A stretch of 19,967 nucleotides of DNA from JBDSGC01 sp046594105 (GTDB taxonomy: Bacteria > Acidobacteriota > Thermoanaerobaculia > Gp7-AA8). Shown here in pieces: positions 7,905 to 15,298 of the stretch (position 1 is the first letter of the stretch; every line of letters starts with the position of its first letter). The stretch covers positions 1-19,967 of the forward strand of contig JBKJQB010000198.1 in the NCBI GenBank assembly GCA_046594105.1. The letters run 5' to 3'. A program made the position numbers and the translations under genes. The notes under the pieces were generated by a model that worked only from the letters and a program-made list of their open reading frames with translations, searched no databases and was not told the DNA's origin.

Positions 7905-8893
7905 GACGCCCTCCCGGCCACGGCCGCTTCTCTGACGATCAACCGCTGCTCGATGGAATCGACCAGCGCCGCGGTCGGATCGAAGCCGATCACGCGCAGC
8001 GGATCGGAGACAAAGTTCGAGAGCGCGTTCACGTCGTAGTAATAGAGCTCGCCGTCCCGCTCACTCTGGAGATACTCGATGCCGCCGACATCGAGCTTCG
8101 CGGCGCGAGCGATCCGCTCCACCGTGGCCAGGACCTCCGCGGGCGGCTCATAGGCCTCCACAGAAAGGCCCCGCTTCTGCGCATCCGTTGCGCAGGCCGC
8201 GTTGCTCAGCGTCTCACCGTCCGTGGTCTTGCAGACGTCGGCCGGGCAGAGGTCGAAGCCGGAGCTGTCTCCGAGGTGGATGCGGATTCCGTAGAGAAAC
8301 CGGGCATCGAGAGTCTCCACGCGGACGATGGAGCCGCCGCGCGGCGGGTGGTACTCCTGGAGCAGGAGCACATCGCCTTCGCGGATGTCGATCTCCCCTC
8401 CAGCGACCGCGGCGGCCAGGCTCTCGGCCGTGTTGAATCGCCGGATGCCGGCTCCGCTGCCGCCGGCATCCGGTTTGATGATCAGCGGAAACTGCAGTCC
8501 GCGGCTGGCGTCCAGCAACTGGTCCGGAAGGGCCACGGTACGAGTGCGCGGGGCACGGGCCCCCGCCTTCCGGAGAAGCTCGCTCTGGGCGGCCTTGCTG
8601 ATCTCGAGGTCAAACGCATGCGCGCCGTTGATGACCTCAACTCCCCGTCCTTCCAGATCGCGCAGCCATCGTCGAGCGGCCGGGAGCAGTGCGCCACGTC
8701 CTCGGGTCCACGACGATGGACTGATGCGGTTGAACACGACGTGGCCATCGGGCGACAGGGCGCCGGGATCGAAGGTCTCCACGGACGCGTCGACTTTCCG
8801 GAACGGCAGGCCACGCCGTTCCAGCTCCCGGAACAACGGCGTGAACCAGTGAGGGTGTTCGTAGACTACGGTGAGTTGCTTCGGTTCTGACAT
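7901..8893 (-). CDS. ATP-grasp carboxylate-amine ligase (RimK/glutathione synthetase-like)
   Basis: The 330-residue protein shows the ATP-grasp layout: an N-terminal pre-ATP-grasp domain, a nucleotide lid with Lys and glycine-rich loop (PLIIKPDAGGSGAGI, about 136-150), an adenine-contact strand LLLQEYH (176-182), and the metal-binding DVNALSN (287-293). RimK-type ligases join a carboxylate to an amine or thiol-bearing amino compound using ATP; the substrate here is unknown. Several cysteines cluster at 216-234 (DLCPADVC, NAACATD). The start at 8893 has a good AGGAG upstream and is the first structural gene after the terminator at 8942-8981. It overlaps the monooxygenase gene by 4 bp. Confidence 0.85.
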   Translation of the reverse strand: MSEPKQLTVVYEHPHWFTPLFRELERRGLPFRKVDASVETFDPGALSPDGHVVFNRISPSSWTRGRGALLPAARRWLRDLEGRGVEVINGAHAFDLEISKAAQSELLRKAGARAPRTRTVALPDQLLDASRGLQFPLIIKPDAGGSGAGIRRFNTAESLAAAVAGGEIDIREGDVLLLQEYHPPRGGSIVRVETLDARFLYGIRIHLGDSSGFDLCPADVCKTTDGETLSNAACATDAQKRGLSVEAYEPPAEVLATVERIARAAKLDVGGIEYLQSERDGELYYYDVNALSNFVSDPLRVIGFDPTAALVDSIEQRLIVREAAVAGRAS

Positions 8894-8941
8894 CGCCTTC
8901 TCCTTGTGGTGTCCGCCGCGGCGCAGGAACAGGAGGGGCTG

Positions 8942-8981
8942 AAAAACGAAAAACCCGCTCAGGCCTGAGCCGTTGCGGGTT
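8942..8981 (-). terminator. intrinsic terminator in the operon leader (attenuator)
   Basis: Read on the - strand, AACCCGC (8981-8975) pairs with GCGGGTT (8958-8952), with GCTCAGGCCTGA in the loop, followed at once by a U-rich tail (TTTTTCGTTTTT, 8953-8942). An outer AAAAACG/CGTTTTT pairing could extend the stem. The U tract lies on the - strand side, so termination acts towards the ATP-grasp gene. No - strand gene ends upstream (the neighbour at 9260 runs the other way), so the only transcript it can stop is the operon's own. Confidence 0.85.
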
Positions 8982-9032
8982 GGTGGTGTTCGTTTTTGTG
9001 ATGGTCAGTATCGAACGAGACCTCTCCCGCAA
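8973..9032 (-). promoter_or_regulatory. candidate antiterminator pairing
   Basis: On the - strand the leader ORF contains TTGCGGG (9032-9026), which is perfectly complementary to CCCGCAA (8979-8973). That partner includes most of the 5' arm of the terminator. The two hairpins are mutually exclusive. TTGCGGG spans the third Cys codon (TGC) of the leader peptide and starts 14 nt after the second one (TGT, 9049-9047). A ribosome stalled on the early Cys codons would leave it free, while one that moves on would cover it. The pairing is seen in sequence; the regulatory behaviour is inferred. Confidence 0.65.
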
Positions 9033-9082
9033 GCCGTCATGCGACGACACATGCACATCGCGGAAGAGAGGACGTTCGACAT
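9005..9082 (-). CDS. 25-residue Met/Cys-rich leader peptide
   Basis: A short ORF begins with ATG at 9082, only about 3 nt after the predicted transcription start, and ends with TGA 23 nt before the terminator stem. Its core reads MCMCRRMTACGRGLVRY, with Cys codons TGC, TGT, TGC and several Met and Arg codons. An in-frame internal ATG at 9058 would give just this 17-residue core. There is no obvious ribosome binding site, so it may be read from a nearly leaderless mRNA. Position between promoter and attenuator, plus the alternative RNA pairing, make it a regulatory leader peptide rather than a functional protein. Cysteine is the simplest signal; methionine or arginine cannot be excluded. Confidence 0.7.
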   Translation of the reverse strand: MSNVLSSAMCMCRRMTACGRGLVRY

Positions 9083-9091
9083 CGAGGGCGC

Positions 9092-9121
9092 TTTATACAT
9101 GCCGGCGTTGGGCTTCGTCAA
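9092..9121 (-). promoter_or_regulatory. sigma70-like promoter of the ATP-grasp/monooxygenase/nitrilase operon
   Basis: On the - strand, TTGACG (9121-9116) is followed after 18 bp by TATAAA (9097-9092). Both are close to consensus, which stands out in this GC-rich sequence. The expected start point is about 9085, placing the leader ORF start at 9082 almost at the 5' end of the transcript. Confidence 0.75.
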
Positions 9122-9259
9122 GTACCACGTGCGCTTCCCCAGCATGGCCTTCCAATCGGCCGGGCTGTGACTGCGGGTTCGCATTTCTGCTGATGAGGAA
9201 TGAGACCATCTCCCGGGTCCGCCGGCCCGCTCGCCCCCGCGCGATACGATCCGCTGGTC

Positions 9260-10090
9260 ATGATCGTTCACCTCATCGACGGCACCTACGAGTTGTTCCG
9301 TCATTTCTACGGACTTCGCCGTTTCTCCAAGACCGACCCTCCCCTCGGCGCCGTGGCCGGCGTCCTGGGGACCGTCGTGCAGATGCTGGAGCAGGGGGCC
9401 ACCCACATCGGCGTGGCCACCGACCACGTCATCGAGTCTTTCCGCAATGATCTGTGGCCCGGTTACAAGACCGGCCAGGGAATCGAACACGCCCTGCGCG
9501 CGCAGTTTCATCCGCTGGAAGAGGCGCTGGTGTCGATGGGCGTGGTCACCTGGCCGATGGTGGAGCTCGAAGCCGACGACGCGCTGGCATCGGCGGCGCG
9601 CGCTGCATCCGAGGATCATCGCGTGGAAAAAGTATGCATCTGGACACCGGACAAGGATCTTGCTCAATGCGTGGTGGGCGACCGCGTGGTGCAGATGGAT
9701 CGGCGCAGCAACACGATCCGCGACGAGCAGGGCGTGCACGCAAAGTTCGGCGTCTCGCCGCAACACATCCCCGACTACCTGGCGCTGGTGGGCGATGCAG
9801 CCGACGGCTTCCCCGGAATCCCCCGCTTCGGCGCGAAGACCGCGGCGCGGGTCATCGCCCGCCACGGCGCCATCGAACAGTTCCCGGACGAGGTCCTCGG
9901 CGCGAACCGCGAGCGCGCCCTGCTGTTCAAGACGCTGGCAACGCTGCGCACCGATGCTCCGCTCTTCGAAGATGTCGACGAGCTTCGCTGGAGCGGTCCG
10001 ACGGCCTCGTTCGAACCGATGGCAGAAGCGATGGATCCGCGCCTCCTGCCGCGCGTGCAGAGGCTGACTGCGGGGCGCACTGGAGAATGA
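9260..10090 (+). CDS. 5'-3' exonuclease (flap endonuclease/PolI N-terminal family)
   Basis: This 276-residue stand-alone nuclease begins at ATG 9260 (MIVHLIDGTYELFRHFYGL), where the first metal-binding Asp is expected; upstream in-frame extension adds only low-quality sequence. Other family marks are the SFRNDLWPGYKTG segment, the acidic ELEADDALAS and TPDKDLAQ motifs, and the helix-3-turn-helix region VSPQHIPDYLALVGDAADGFPGIPRFGAKTA. It corresponds to the 5'-nuclease domain of DNA polymerase I without the polymerase. Such proteins remove RNA primers or flaps; many genomes have one as a paralogue. It is divergent from the attenuated operon and convergent with the TonB receptor. A GC-rich hairpin without a U tract follows at 10094-10109. 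Confidence 0.9.
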   Translation: MIVHLIDGTYELFRHFYGLRRFSKTDPPLGAVAGVLGTVVQMLEQGATHIGVATDHVIESFRNDLWPGYKTGQGIEHALRAQFHPLEEALVSMGVVTWPMVELEADDALASAARAASEDHRVEKVCIWTPDKDLAQCVVGDRVVQMDRRSNTIRDEQGVHAKFGVSPQHIPDYLALVGDAADGFPGIPRFGAKTAARVIARHGAIEQFPDEVLGANRERALLFKTLATLRTDAPLFEDVDELRWSGPTASFEPMAEAMDPRLLPRVQRLTAGRTGE

Positions 10091-10150
10091 GCACGCCGCC
10101 GCAGCGGCGACGGTTCCTGGCTGCCCGAAACGATCGCAGGAGTGGCCCTC

Positions 10151-12955
10151 TCAGAAGCTCAGGCGCACGCCCACCCTCGCTGAGGTAGGGGGCGTTCGCA
10201 GCACCGGCCTCCCGTAATTCGGATTCACCGGGGTGAGCGATGCATTGTCTGCCTCCTCGAAGCCCCACCGCTGATCGAGCAGAACCGCGCGCTGCGTGTT
10301 CAGCATGTTGAAGACATCGAGCAGCAGGTTGACCGTCGCCGGTCCGGCCTTCAACGGATATCCGAAATGGAGGTCCACGTCGTAATTCGAAGGTGTGCGC
10401 CCCTCGCTGCCGCGCTGTTTGAGAAAAAACTCGTAGCGGCCATAAGCATCGGAGTATCCGTAGCGGGTGAGCGGCGTACCGCTCCGCCAGAAACCACTGG
10501 CACCGACCGAAAGCTTGAAGGGGCTGAGGTACGTTCCGGAGACTTTGAACTGGTTGCGGCGGTCGTTCGACAGGGCACCCCGGTTGGTGATCTTCGTCAG
10601 ATCGGAGCCGTTGGTGAAGAAGTCGTAATAGTCGTACGCCGCGGAGATGTTCGGATCCGCTCCCACGTTGGTGAAGGGTGCGTACTCCCCGTCATAGTTC
10701 CCCTCCAGTCTCGAGTAGATGTAGGAAGCCATCCCCTGCCAGTTGTTGGCGAATCGCCGCGTGGCGTCCAGCTGGATGGCCCGAAAGATGCGCACCGGAC
10801 GGGGCGCCTCATGGGTCGTCGAGTAGTCCAGGGTGAAGATCTCCCTCATGATCCCTTTGCCTGGATTGCCGATGCAGTAGGTGCCGTCATCCGCGCAGAG
10901 GAAGTCCTCGACCACGTTGCCGTAGTCGCGATAGATCCCTTTGATCCCGAACGACACATTGGTGAAGACCTCGCGATCGGCGCCGAGCAGAATCTCGTTC
11001 ATGTACTGGTTCTTCAGATTGGGATCGGAGGGTTCGGTGAACCCGCCGAGAATGGCGGACGGAGTCCCGTAATCGCTTTCCGCCGCCGGGTTGGGAGCGG
11101 TGCTCCGGGGGTCGTAATTGACGATGCGCGGCTGCCGCTCGAACGAGAAGGAACGGATCACCAGGTCCATGGGAATCTGCTCGTAGTACCGGCCGTAGGA
11201 TCCGAAAACCCGCGTGCGGTGATCGTTGCGCGGATCCCAGCTGAAGCCCAGTCGCGGAGCGTAGTCCTTGTTGAGATTGATCTGCTCGGTTCCGGCGGCG
11301 TCGATGATCTGCTGGCGATCCCAGCGAACGCCGAGGTTGGCGGTGAGGTTCGGCAGAATGCCCCATCGATCCTGCAGGAAGACGGTGGTGTTCTTGTGAA
11401 GGGGCGACGCGCTCAGCTCGCCGACCGGCGCATTCCCCACCGTGGCCTCCGGGCTGGTCCAGTAGCTGTGCCGGTAGATGGGCTTTGAGGCATTCACGGA
11501 GTTGGCGAACACGTCAACCTGTTGACCTCCGGACATCCGCTTGGTGACCTGCGCCTCTTCCTTCTCGAACTCCAGACCGCCCTTGAGGTCGTGGCTGGCC
11601 AGGAAGCGGGAGAGCGAGCCTCCGTAAAACTTCCGATCGAAATGCTTGCGCTGGATCAGGCCGAAGCCACCGGTCTGGTAGAAGTCTTTCCCCGCGTCGC
11701 GGTATTCGATGACGTCTCCATCGGCGGTCTCAGGGCCCACGGAGTTCTGCTCTTTGTGCCGGGACAGCTGCGCCGAAAGCACCCAGGCGGCGCGATACAC
11801 CGCGTCGTAATGCAGGCCGTAGTCCCGCCCTCCGAACTCCTGCCGCCCCAGGTAGGTGAGCGGGTCGCCGTTGAGCGAGTGATTGCCGTCGTTGATGGCC
11901 CCGGTGTCGCTGCGAGGATCCTGGAAAAAGCTGCCCACCAGGGTCTGGTCGTGCGGAAGGGACAACGTCAGTTTGAATGCGCCCAGACTGCGCCCGCTGC
12001 GGGAACTCACAATGTCCCCTTCCCGCGGTCCGGAGGGCAGGCTGTTGTCGATGCTGTTTTTCACCCGGTCATAGGCGGCAAAGAACCACAGGCGATCCTT
12101 CAGGATGTAACCGCCGATGTCCGCGCCGACGTCATCCTTCGAGAATCCCTCGGTCGTACCGCCGGTGGAGACGATCGCTTTCGGATTGGCCTGCAGCGAG
12201 TCCTTGTCGGTATAGCCGAACAGGTCCCCGTGGTAGACGTTCCCGCCCGACTTGGTGATGACGCTGATGATCCCGCCGGTGGAGCGGCCGTACTCCGCCT
12301 CGTAGCCGCCGGTCTTCACGTCCACTTCCTGCACGAATTCGAAGTTCAGCTCCTTCCCCTGGAATCCGTACTCCATCCCCGTGGTGTTCAGCCCGTCGAT
12401 GTAGTAGCCGTTCTCGTTGCCGGCGGAGCCATACACGGTGATCGAGCTCTGTCCCTTGTTCTCCGCATTCGCATCCGACGACACGCCCGGCGTGATCTGC
12501 GCGATCGACGAGTAATTGCGTCCGGTTGGAAGGTTCTCGATCTGTCGCGTGGTGATGCTGGTCCCCACCTCATTGGATCGCACATCGAGCAGAGGCGCCT
12601 CGGCAGTGACCTCAATCTGTTCGGCCGTCGACGCGCGGAGGGTGACGTCGAGCGTCGATTCCTTCGCCAGATTGATCGCCAGGTTCTTCTTCGATTCCCT
12701 GGCGAACCCCGAAAGGCTGAAATCCGCGGCGTAGTCGCCGGGAGGCAGGACTGAGAATCGATAGGCCCCCTGATTGTCCGAGGTGGCCACGCGCATTCCC
12801 TGCAGAGAAGGACTGCGCAGCTCAACGGTCACTCCGGGAATCGCGCCGCCCGACTGATCACGGACATGTCCGGTCAGCGATCCCGTCGTTTGTGCAGAGA
12901 GGGACACGGTCCACAGCAAAACGGTGGAGAGCGAGAAGGCCAGGAGACGAGACAT
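10151..12955 (-). CDS. TonB-dependent outer-membrane receptor with carboxypeptidase-regulatory-like N-terminal domain
   Basis: The 934-residue protein has a signal peptide (cleaved after SLSAQ, about residue 22), then a carboxypeptidase-D-regulatory-like beta-sandwich (TGSLTGHVRDQSGGAIPGVTV to about residue 110). A plug domain follows (EQIEVTAEAPLLDVRS, TTRQIENLPTGRNYSSI, NGYYIDGLN), then a ~700-residue beta-barrel ending in the outer-membrane signature VRLSF with terminal Phe. This layout is abundant in Acidobacteriota and Bacteroidota. The substrate cannot be deduced. A strong AAGGAGG precedes ATG 12955. It lies 131 bp after the lipid operon on the same strand, so it may have its own promoter or be read through. 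I see no convincing promoter in that gap. Confidence 0.92.
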   Translation of the reverse strand: MSRLLAFSLSTVLLWTVSLSAQTTGSLTGHVRDQSGGAIPGVTVELRSPSLQGMRVATSDNQGAYRFSVLPPGDYAADFSLSGFARESKKNLAINLAKESTLDVTLRASTAEQIEVTAEAPLLDVRSNEVGTSITTRQIENLPTGRNYSSIAQITPGVSSDANAENKGQSSITVYGSAGNENGYYIDGLNTTGMEYGFQGKELNFEFVQEVDVKTGGYEAEYGRSTGGIISVITKSGGNVYHGDLFGYTDKDSLQANPKAIVSTGGTTEGFSKDDVGADIGGYILKDRLWFFAAYDRVKNSIDNSLPSGPREGDIVSSRSGRSLGAFKLTLSLPHDQTLVGSFFQDPRSDTGAINDGNHSLNGDPLTYLGRQEFGGRDYGLHYDAVYRAAWVLSAQLSRHKEQNSVGPETADGDVIEYRDAGKDFYQTGGFGLIQRKHFDRKFYGGSLSRFLASHDLKGGLEFEKEEAQVTKRMSGGQQVDVFANSVNASKPIYRHSYWTSPEATVGNAPVGELSASPLHKNTTVFLQDRWGILPNLTANLGVRWDRQQIIDAAGTEQINLNKDYAPRLGFSWDPRNDHRTRVFGSYGRYYEQIPMDLVIRSFSFERQPRIVNYDPRSTAPNPAAESDYGTPSAILGGFTEPSDPNLKNQYMNEILLGADREVFTNVSFGIKGIYRDYGNVVEDFLCADDGTYCIGNPGKGIMREIFTLDYSTTHEAPRPVRIFRAIQLDATRRFANNWQGMASYIYSRLEGNYDGEYAPFTNVGADPNISAAYDYYDFFTNGSDLTKITNRGALSNDRRNQFKVSGTYLSPFKLSVGASGFWRSGTPLTRYGYSDAYGRYEFFLKQRGSEGRTPSNYDVDLHFGYPLKAGPATVNLLLDVFNMLNTQRAVLLDQRWGFEEADNASLTPVNPNYGRPVLRTPPTSARVGVRLSF

Positions 12956-13086
12956 GAGCAGTCCTCCTTCATCCGGGGGCAGTGACTGGGGGCTTGGGGA
13001 AATCGTAGCACCGTTCAGTCGTGTGGAATCCCGTGAAGGCCAGACGCAGAGGGATCACCAACGATCGGCGATGAACCGTCTCCGTC

Positions 13087-14112
13087 TCACGCCTTCGCGA
13101 AAAGGTAGTGCGTGACCTGCCACTCTTCGCCGTTGCGGAAGCCCCAGAGCTCGGCGCAGGAGAGGAAGAAAACGCGCCAGTAGTTCCACCAGCGGCGAGC
13201 CTCCTTCGCGCCGTAGGTGTCGCCGATCAGCGGCTGGAGCGTGGCGCGGTGGGCGTCCATGTTTCGCAGCCAGCTCTCGGCGGTCTGCTGGTAGTGGCGG
13301 CCGTTCACCGTCCACTGATCGAGCAGCCGGACATGCCCGTCGAACGACGGGAGGAGGTCACTGGCCGGCATCATGCCGCCGGAGAAAAAGTAACGCGACA
13401 TCCAGTCGGACTCGTTGCGCGGCTCGAAGAGGTACGAGAGATGGCCATGGGTGAAGATGTGTACGAAGAGGCGTCCGTCCGGGCGAAGCCAGGAACCGAC
13501 GCGCTGGAGCAGCAGCTCGTAGTTGCGCATGTGCTCGAACATCTCCACCGACACGATGCGGTCGAACGAGGCGCCGGGGTCGAAGGACCGCATGTCGGCG
13601 GTGACAATGCGCAGGTTGGCGATCCCCCGTCGGGCAATCTCGGCGTCGAGAAACAGCTTCTGCGTTCTGGAGTTCGACACCGCAGTGATCGTGCTCGACG
13701 GGTAATGCTCTGCCATCCATAGAGATAGCGAACCCCAGCCGCAGCCCAGCTCCAGCACATCCTGCCCATCTTGGAGTTGCGCCCGCGCGCAGGTCAGCGC
13801 GAGCATCGCGCTCTCCGCCTCATCGAGGCTCTTCGCCCCTTCCCACAGTCCGCTGCTGTACTTGAGGTGCGGTCCGAGTACGCCCTGGAAGAACGACGTC
13901 GGCAACTCGTAGTGCTGCTCGTTCGCGGCGTCCACTTCGACCGCCAGAGGACTGCTCCGCAGTGTGGAAATGAACTCCGCGCGGCGAGCATGCGCTGCCT
14001 CCGGCGTCGCCGCTGTCTCTTCCGCAAGACGCTGGCGGAGCAGTCGCCGGATTCCCATGCGCAGAACGAAATCGGGAAGGACCCCCGAGGCCACCAGTGT
14101 GTCGACGTTCAC
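13087..14112 (-). CDS. CFA-family SAM methyltransferase, coclaurine N-methyltransferase-like
   Basis: I start this 341-residue protein at GTG 14112, which overlaps the upstream stop (GTGA at 14109-14112) and has GAGGGG upstream; the longer open frame to 14361 runs antiparallel in a coding region. Motifs: NEQHYELPTSFF (64-75), SAM-binding VLELGCGWG (119-127), acidic MFEHM (Glu193), RLFVHIFTHGH, and SRYFFSGGMMPASDLL followed by WTVNGRHYQQTAESWL. The last stretches are those of the plant coclaurine N-methyltransferase branch of the CFA superfamily, also found in bacteria next to DUF1295 genes. Reaction unknown: it may methylate a lipid or a small amine. It is the last gene of the six-gene lipid operon. 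Confidence 0.85.
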   Translation of the reverse strand: MNVDTLVASGVLPDFVLRMGIRRLLRQRLAEETAATPEAAHARRAEFISTLRSSPLAVEVDAANEQHYELPTSFFQGVLGPHLKYSSGLWEGAKSLDEAESAMLALTCARAQLQDGQDVLELGCGWGSLSLWMAEHYPSSTITAVSNSRTQKLFLDAEIARRGIANLRIVTADMRSFDPGASFDRIVSVEMFEHMRNYELLLQRVGSWLRPDGRLFVHIFTHGHLSYLFEPRNESDWMSRYFFSGGMMPASDLLPSFDGHVRLLDQWTVNGRHYQQTAESWLRNMDAHRATLQPLIGDTYGAKEARRWWNYWRVFFLSCAELWGFRNGEEWQVTHYLFAKA

Positions 14113-14930
14113 GACCGGCCCCTCGGCGGAAGGGGGATGAATCGGCTGGTCATCCTCTGATAGCGGCGGTATTCCTCTCCCCGACTCTTCAGCGACTGCG
14201 CCTCGGCCATCGGCACGCCGGTGACGTTCAGGAGGAAGTGGAGCATCAGCAGGGGGCAGTAGACGGTGACCAGTCCCCACGGCGAGCCGGCGGCCATGAC
14301 GAACCAGGCCACCCAGATCAGCCACTCGAAGAAGTAGTTCGGATGCCGTGAGTATCGCCACAGGCCCTGATCCATGGTCCGGCCATGGTTCGCCGGATCG
14401 TGTTTGAAGGCGCTCAGCTGATGGTCAGCGGAGGCTTCGCCGATCAGGGCCACGGCGAAGAGAATGGCCCCGCCGATCTCCAGCGGGTGAAAGGTGGTTC
14501 GCCCGTTGAGCGAAGCGAGTGCGTAGGGAAGCGACAGCACCACCGCGAGCAGCGCCTGCACCTGGAAGAAGAGCAGAAATTTGATTCCCGTATTCGGAGT
14601 CCACTTTCTGCGCAACTCTTCATAGCGGCTGTCCTCGCGCGGATGCAGAGCGGCGACGCGCCGCCACAAGTGCAAGGTCAGCCTCAGGCTCCACAGCGAG
14701 ACCAGCACAGCAATTGCCAGACGACGAGGGAGCCATCCCGTTCCCAGCCACGCATAGATCCACGCCAGCAGGGTGAAACAACCCGACCAGGCCACGTCGA
14801 CGATTCCCGCATTGTGGATTCGCTGGCTGAGCAGCCAGACGCCCAGCATCAGCAGAACGGCAAGAAGGACCGCAACACCAGCCTCGATCAGAAGTGCATG
14901 GGAATCGAGCGGCGCGAACGAACCGATCAC
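14109..14930 (-). CDS. DUF1295 membrane protein (steroid 5-alpha-reductase-like fold)
   Basis: The 273-residue protein has about six or seven membrane segments and the DUF1295 signature: NAGIVDVAWSGCF near the N terminus, HPREDSRYEELRRKW in a loop, and GLWRYSRHPNYFFEWLIW with the following GEEYRRYQRMTSRFIP near the C terminus. The family is related to steroid 5-alpha reductases and isoprenylcysteine methyltransferases, so reduction or modification of a lipid double bond is plausible but unproven. The GTG start at 14930 overlaps the DUF1475 stop (GTGA) and its own stop overlaps the next start in the same way. Such coupling points to a shared pathway or complex. Confidence 0.88.
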   Translation of the reverse strand: MIGSFAPLDSHALLIEAGVAVLLAVLLMLGVWLLSQRIHNAGIVDVAWSGCFTLLAWIYAWLGTGWLPRRLAIAVLVSLWSLRLTLHLWRRVAALHPREDSRYEELRRKWTPNTGIKFLLFFQVQALLAVVLSLPYALASLNGRTTFHPLEIGGAILFAVALIGEASADHQLSAFKHDPANHGRTMDQGLWRYSRHPNYFFEWLIWVAWFVMAAGSPWGLVTVYCPLLMLHFLLNVTGVPMAEAQSLKSRGEEYRRYQRMTSRFIPLPPRGRS

Positions 14931-15298
14931 GAGCGGCCTTTGTCCCCGGACTCAGACAGGAGTGTCGGTGCCACACCAGTCTGGCCGGCATTCAGAAGAT
15001 TCCCGCGCCGCAGTTGCAAGAGGATGTAGACGGCCATGGCCATGTTGCCGGTGGTCATGATGGCCACGAACCATCCGGCCCTGGCAGCGAAGGTGCGCTC
15101 GCGAAAGGCCACCCACACGAAGAATGTGAGGAAGGCGAAGTAGGCGTCGAAGAGCGTGGCCAGACCCCAGGGATCGCGCAGCAGCCGGGGGAAGGCGGCG
15201 AACACCCCTTCGTGCAGCGAGGCGCGGACGGTCACGCCGATCATGGCCATCAGGATCGCGCTGAACAGGAGAGTCAGCGCTGTCCTTACAGTTCCCAC
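14927..15298 (-). CDS. DUF1475-like small membrane protein
   Basis: This 123-residue protein has about three membrane segments (TALTLLFSAILMAMIGVTV, LFDAYFAFLTFFVWVAF, AGWFVAIMTTGNMAMAVYIL) with the DPWG(L)ATLFDAYF motif of DUF1475. I chose GTG 15298, which puts a hydrophobic segment at the N terminus and overlaps the CFA gene by 13 bp; an upstream ATG at 15409 would add a stretch fully overlapping that gene. Function is unknown. It sits between the CFA-like methyltransferase and DUF1295, an arrangement that, as far as I recall, recurs in other bacteria, and may help assemble or anchor the membrane enzymes. Confidence 0.75.
   Translation of the reverse strand: MGTVRTALTLLFSAILMAMIGVTVRASLHEGVFAAFPRLLRDPWGLATLFDAYFAFLTFFVWVAFRERTFAARAGWFVAIMTTGNMAMAVYILLQLRRGNLLNAGQTGVAPTLLSESGDKGRS

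Noticed and set aside
8942..9000. Riboswitch (for example SAM-sensing) instead of leader-peptide attenuation
   Set aside because: The RNA between promoter and terminator is short and mostly the leader ORF; I see no conserved aptamer fold, and the Cys-codon and antiterminator layout explains it better.
9083..9865. Long - strand frame that ends with the leader peptide
   Set aside because: The part upstream of 9082 is antisense to the exonuclease gene and crosses the promoter at 9092-9121; only the last 25 codons are supported.
10094..10109. GC hairpin CGCCGC/GCGGCG as terminator between the exonuclease and TonB genes
   Set aside because: No U tract follows on either strand, so it is not a convincing intrinsic terminator.
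14113..14361. N-terminal extension of the coclaurine-methyltransferase-like gene
   Set aside because: The extra residues lie wholly within the DUF1295 gene, have no family similarity, and the GTG at 14112 gives the usual overlapping junction.
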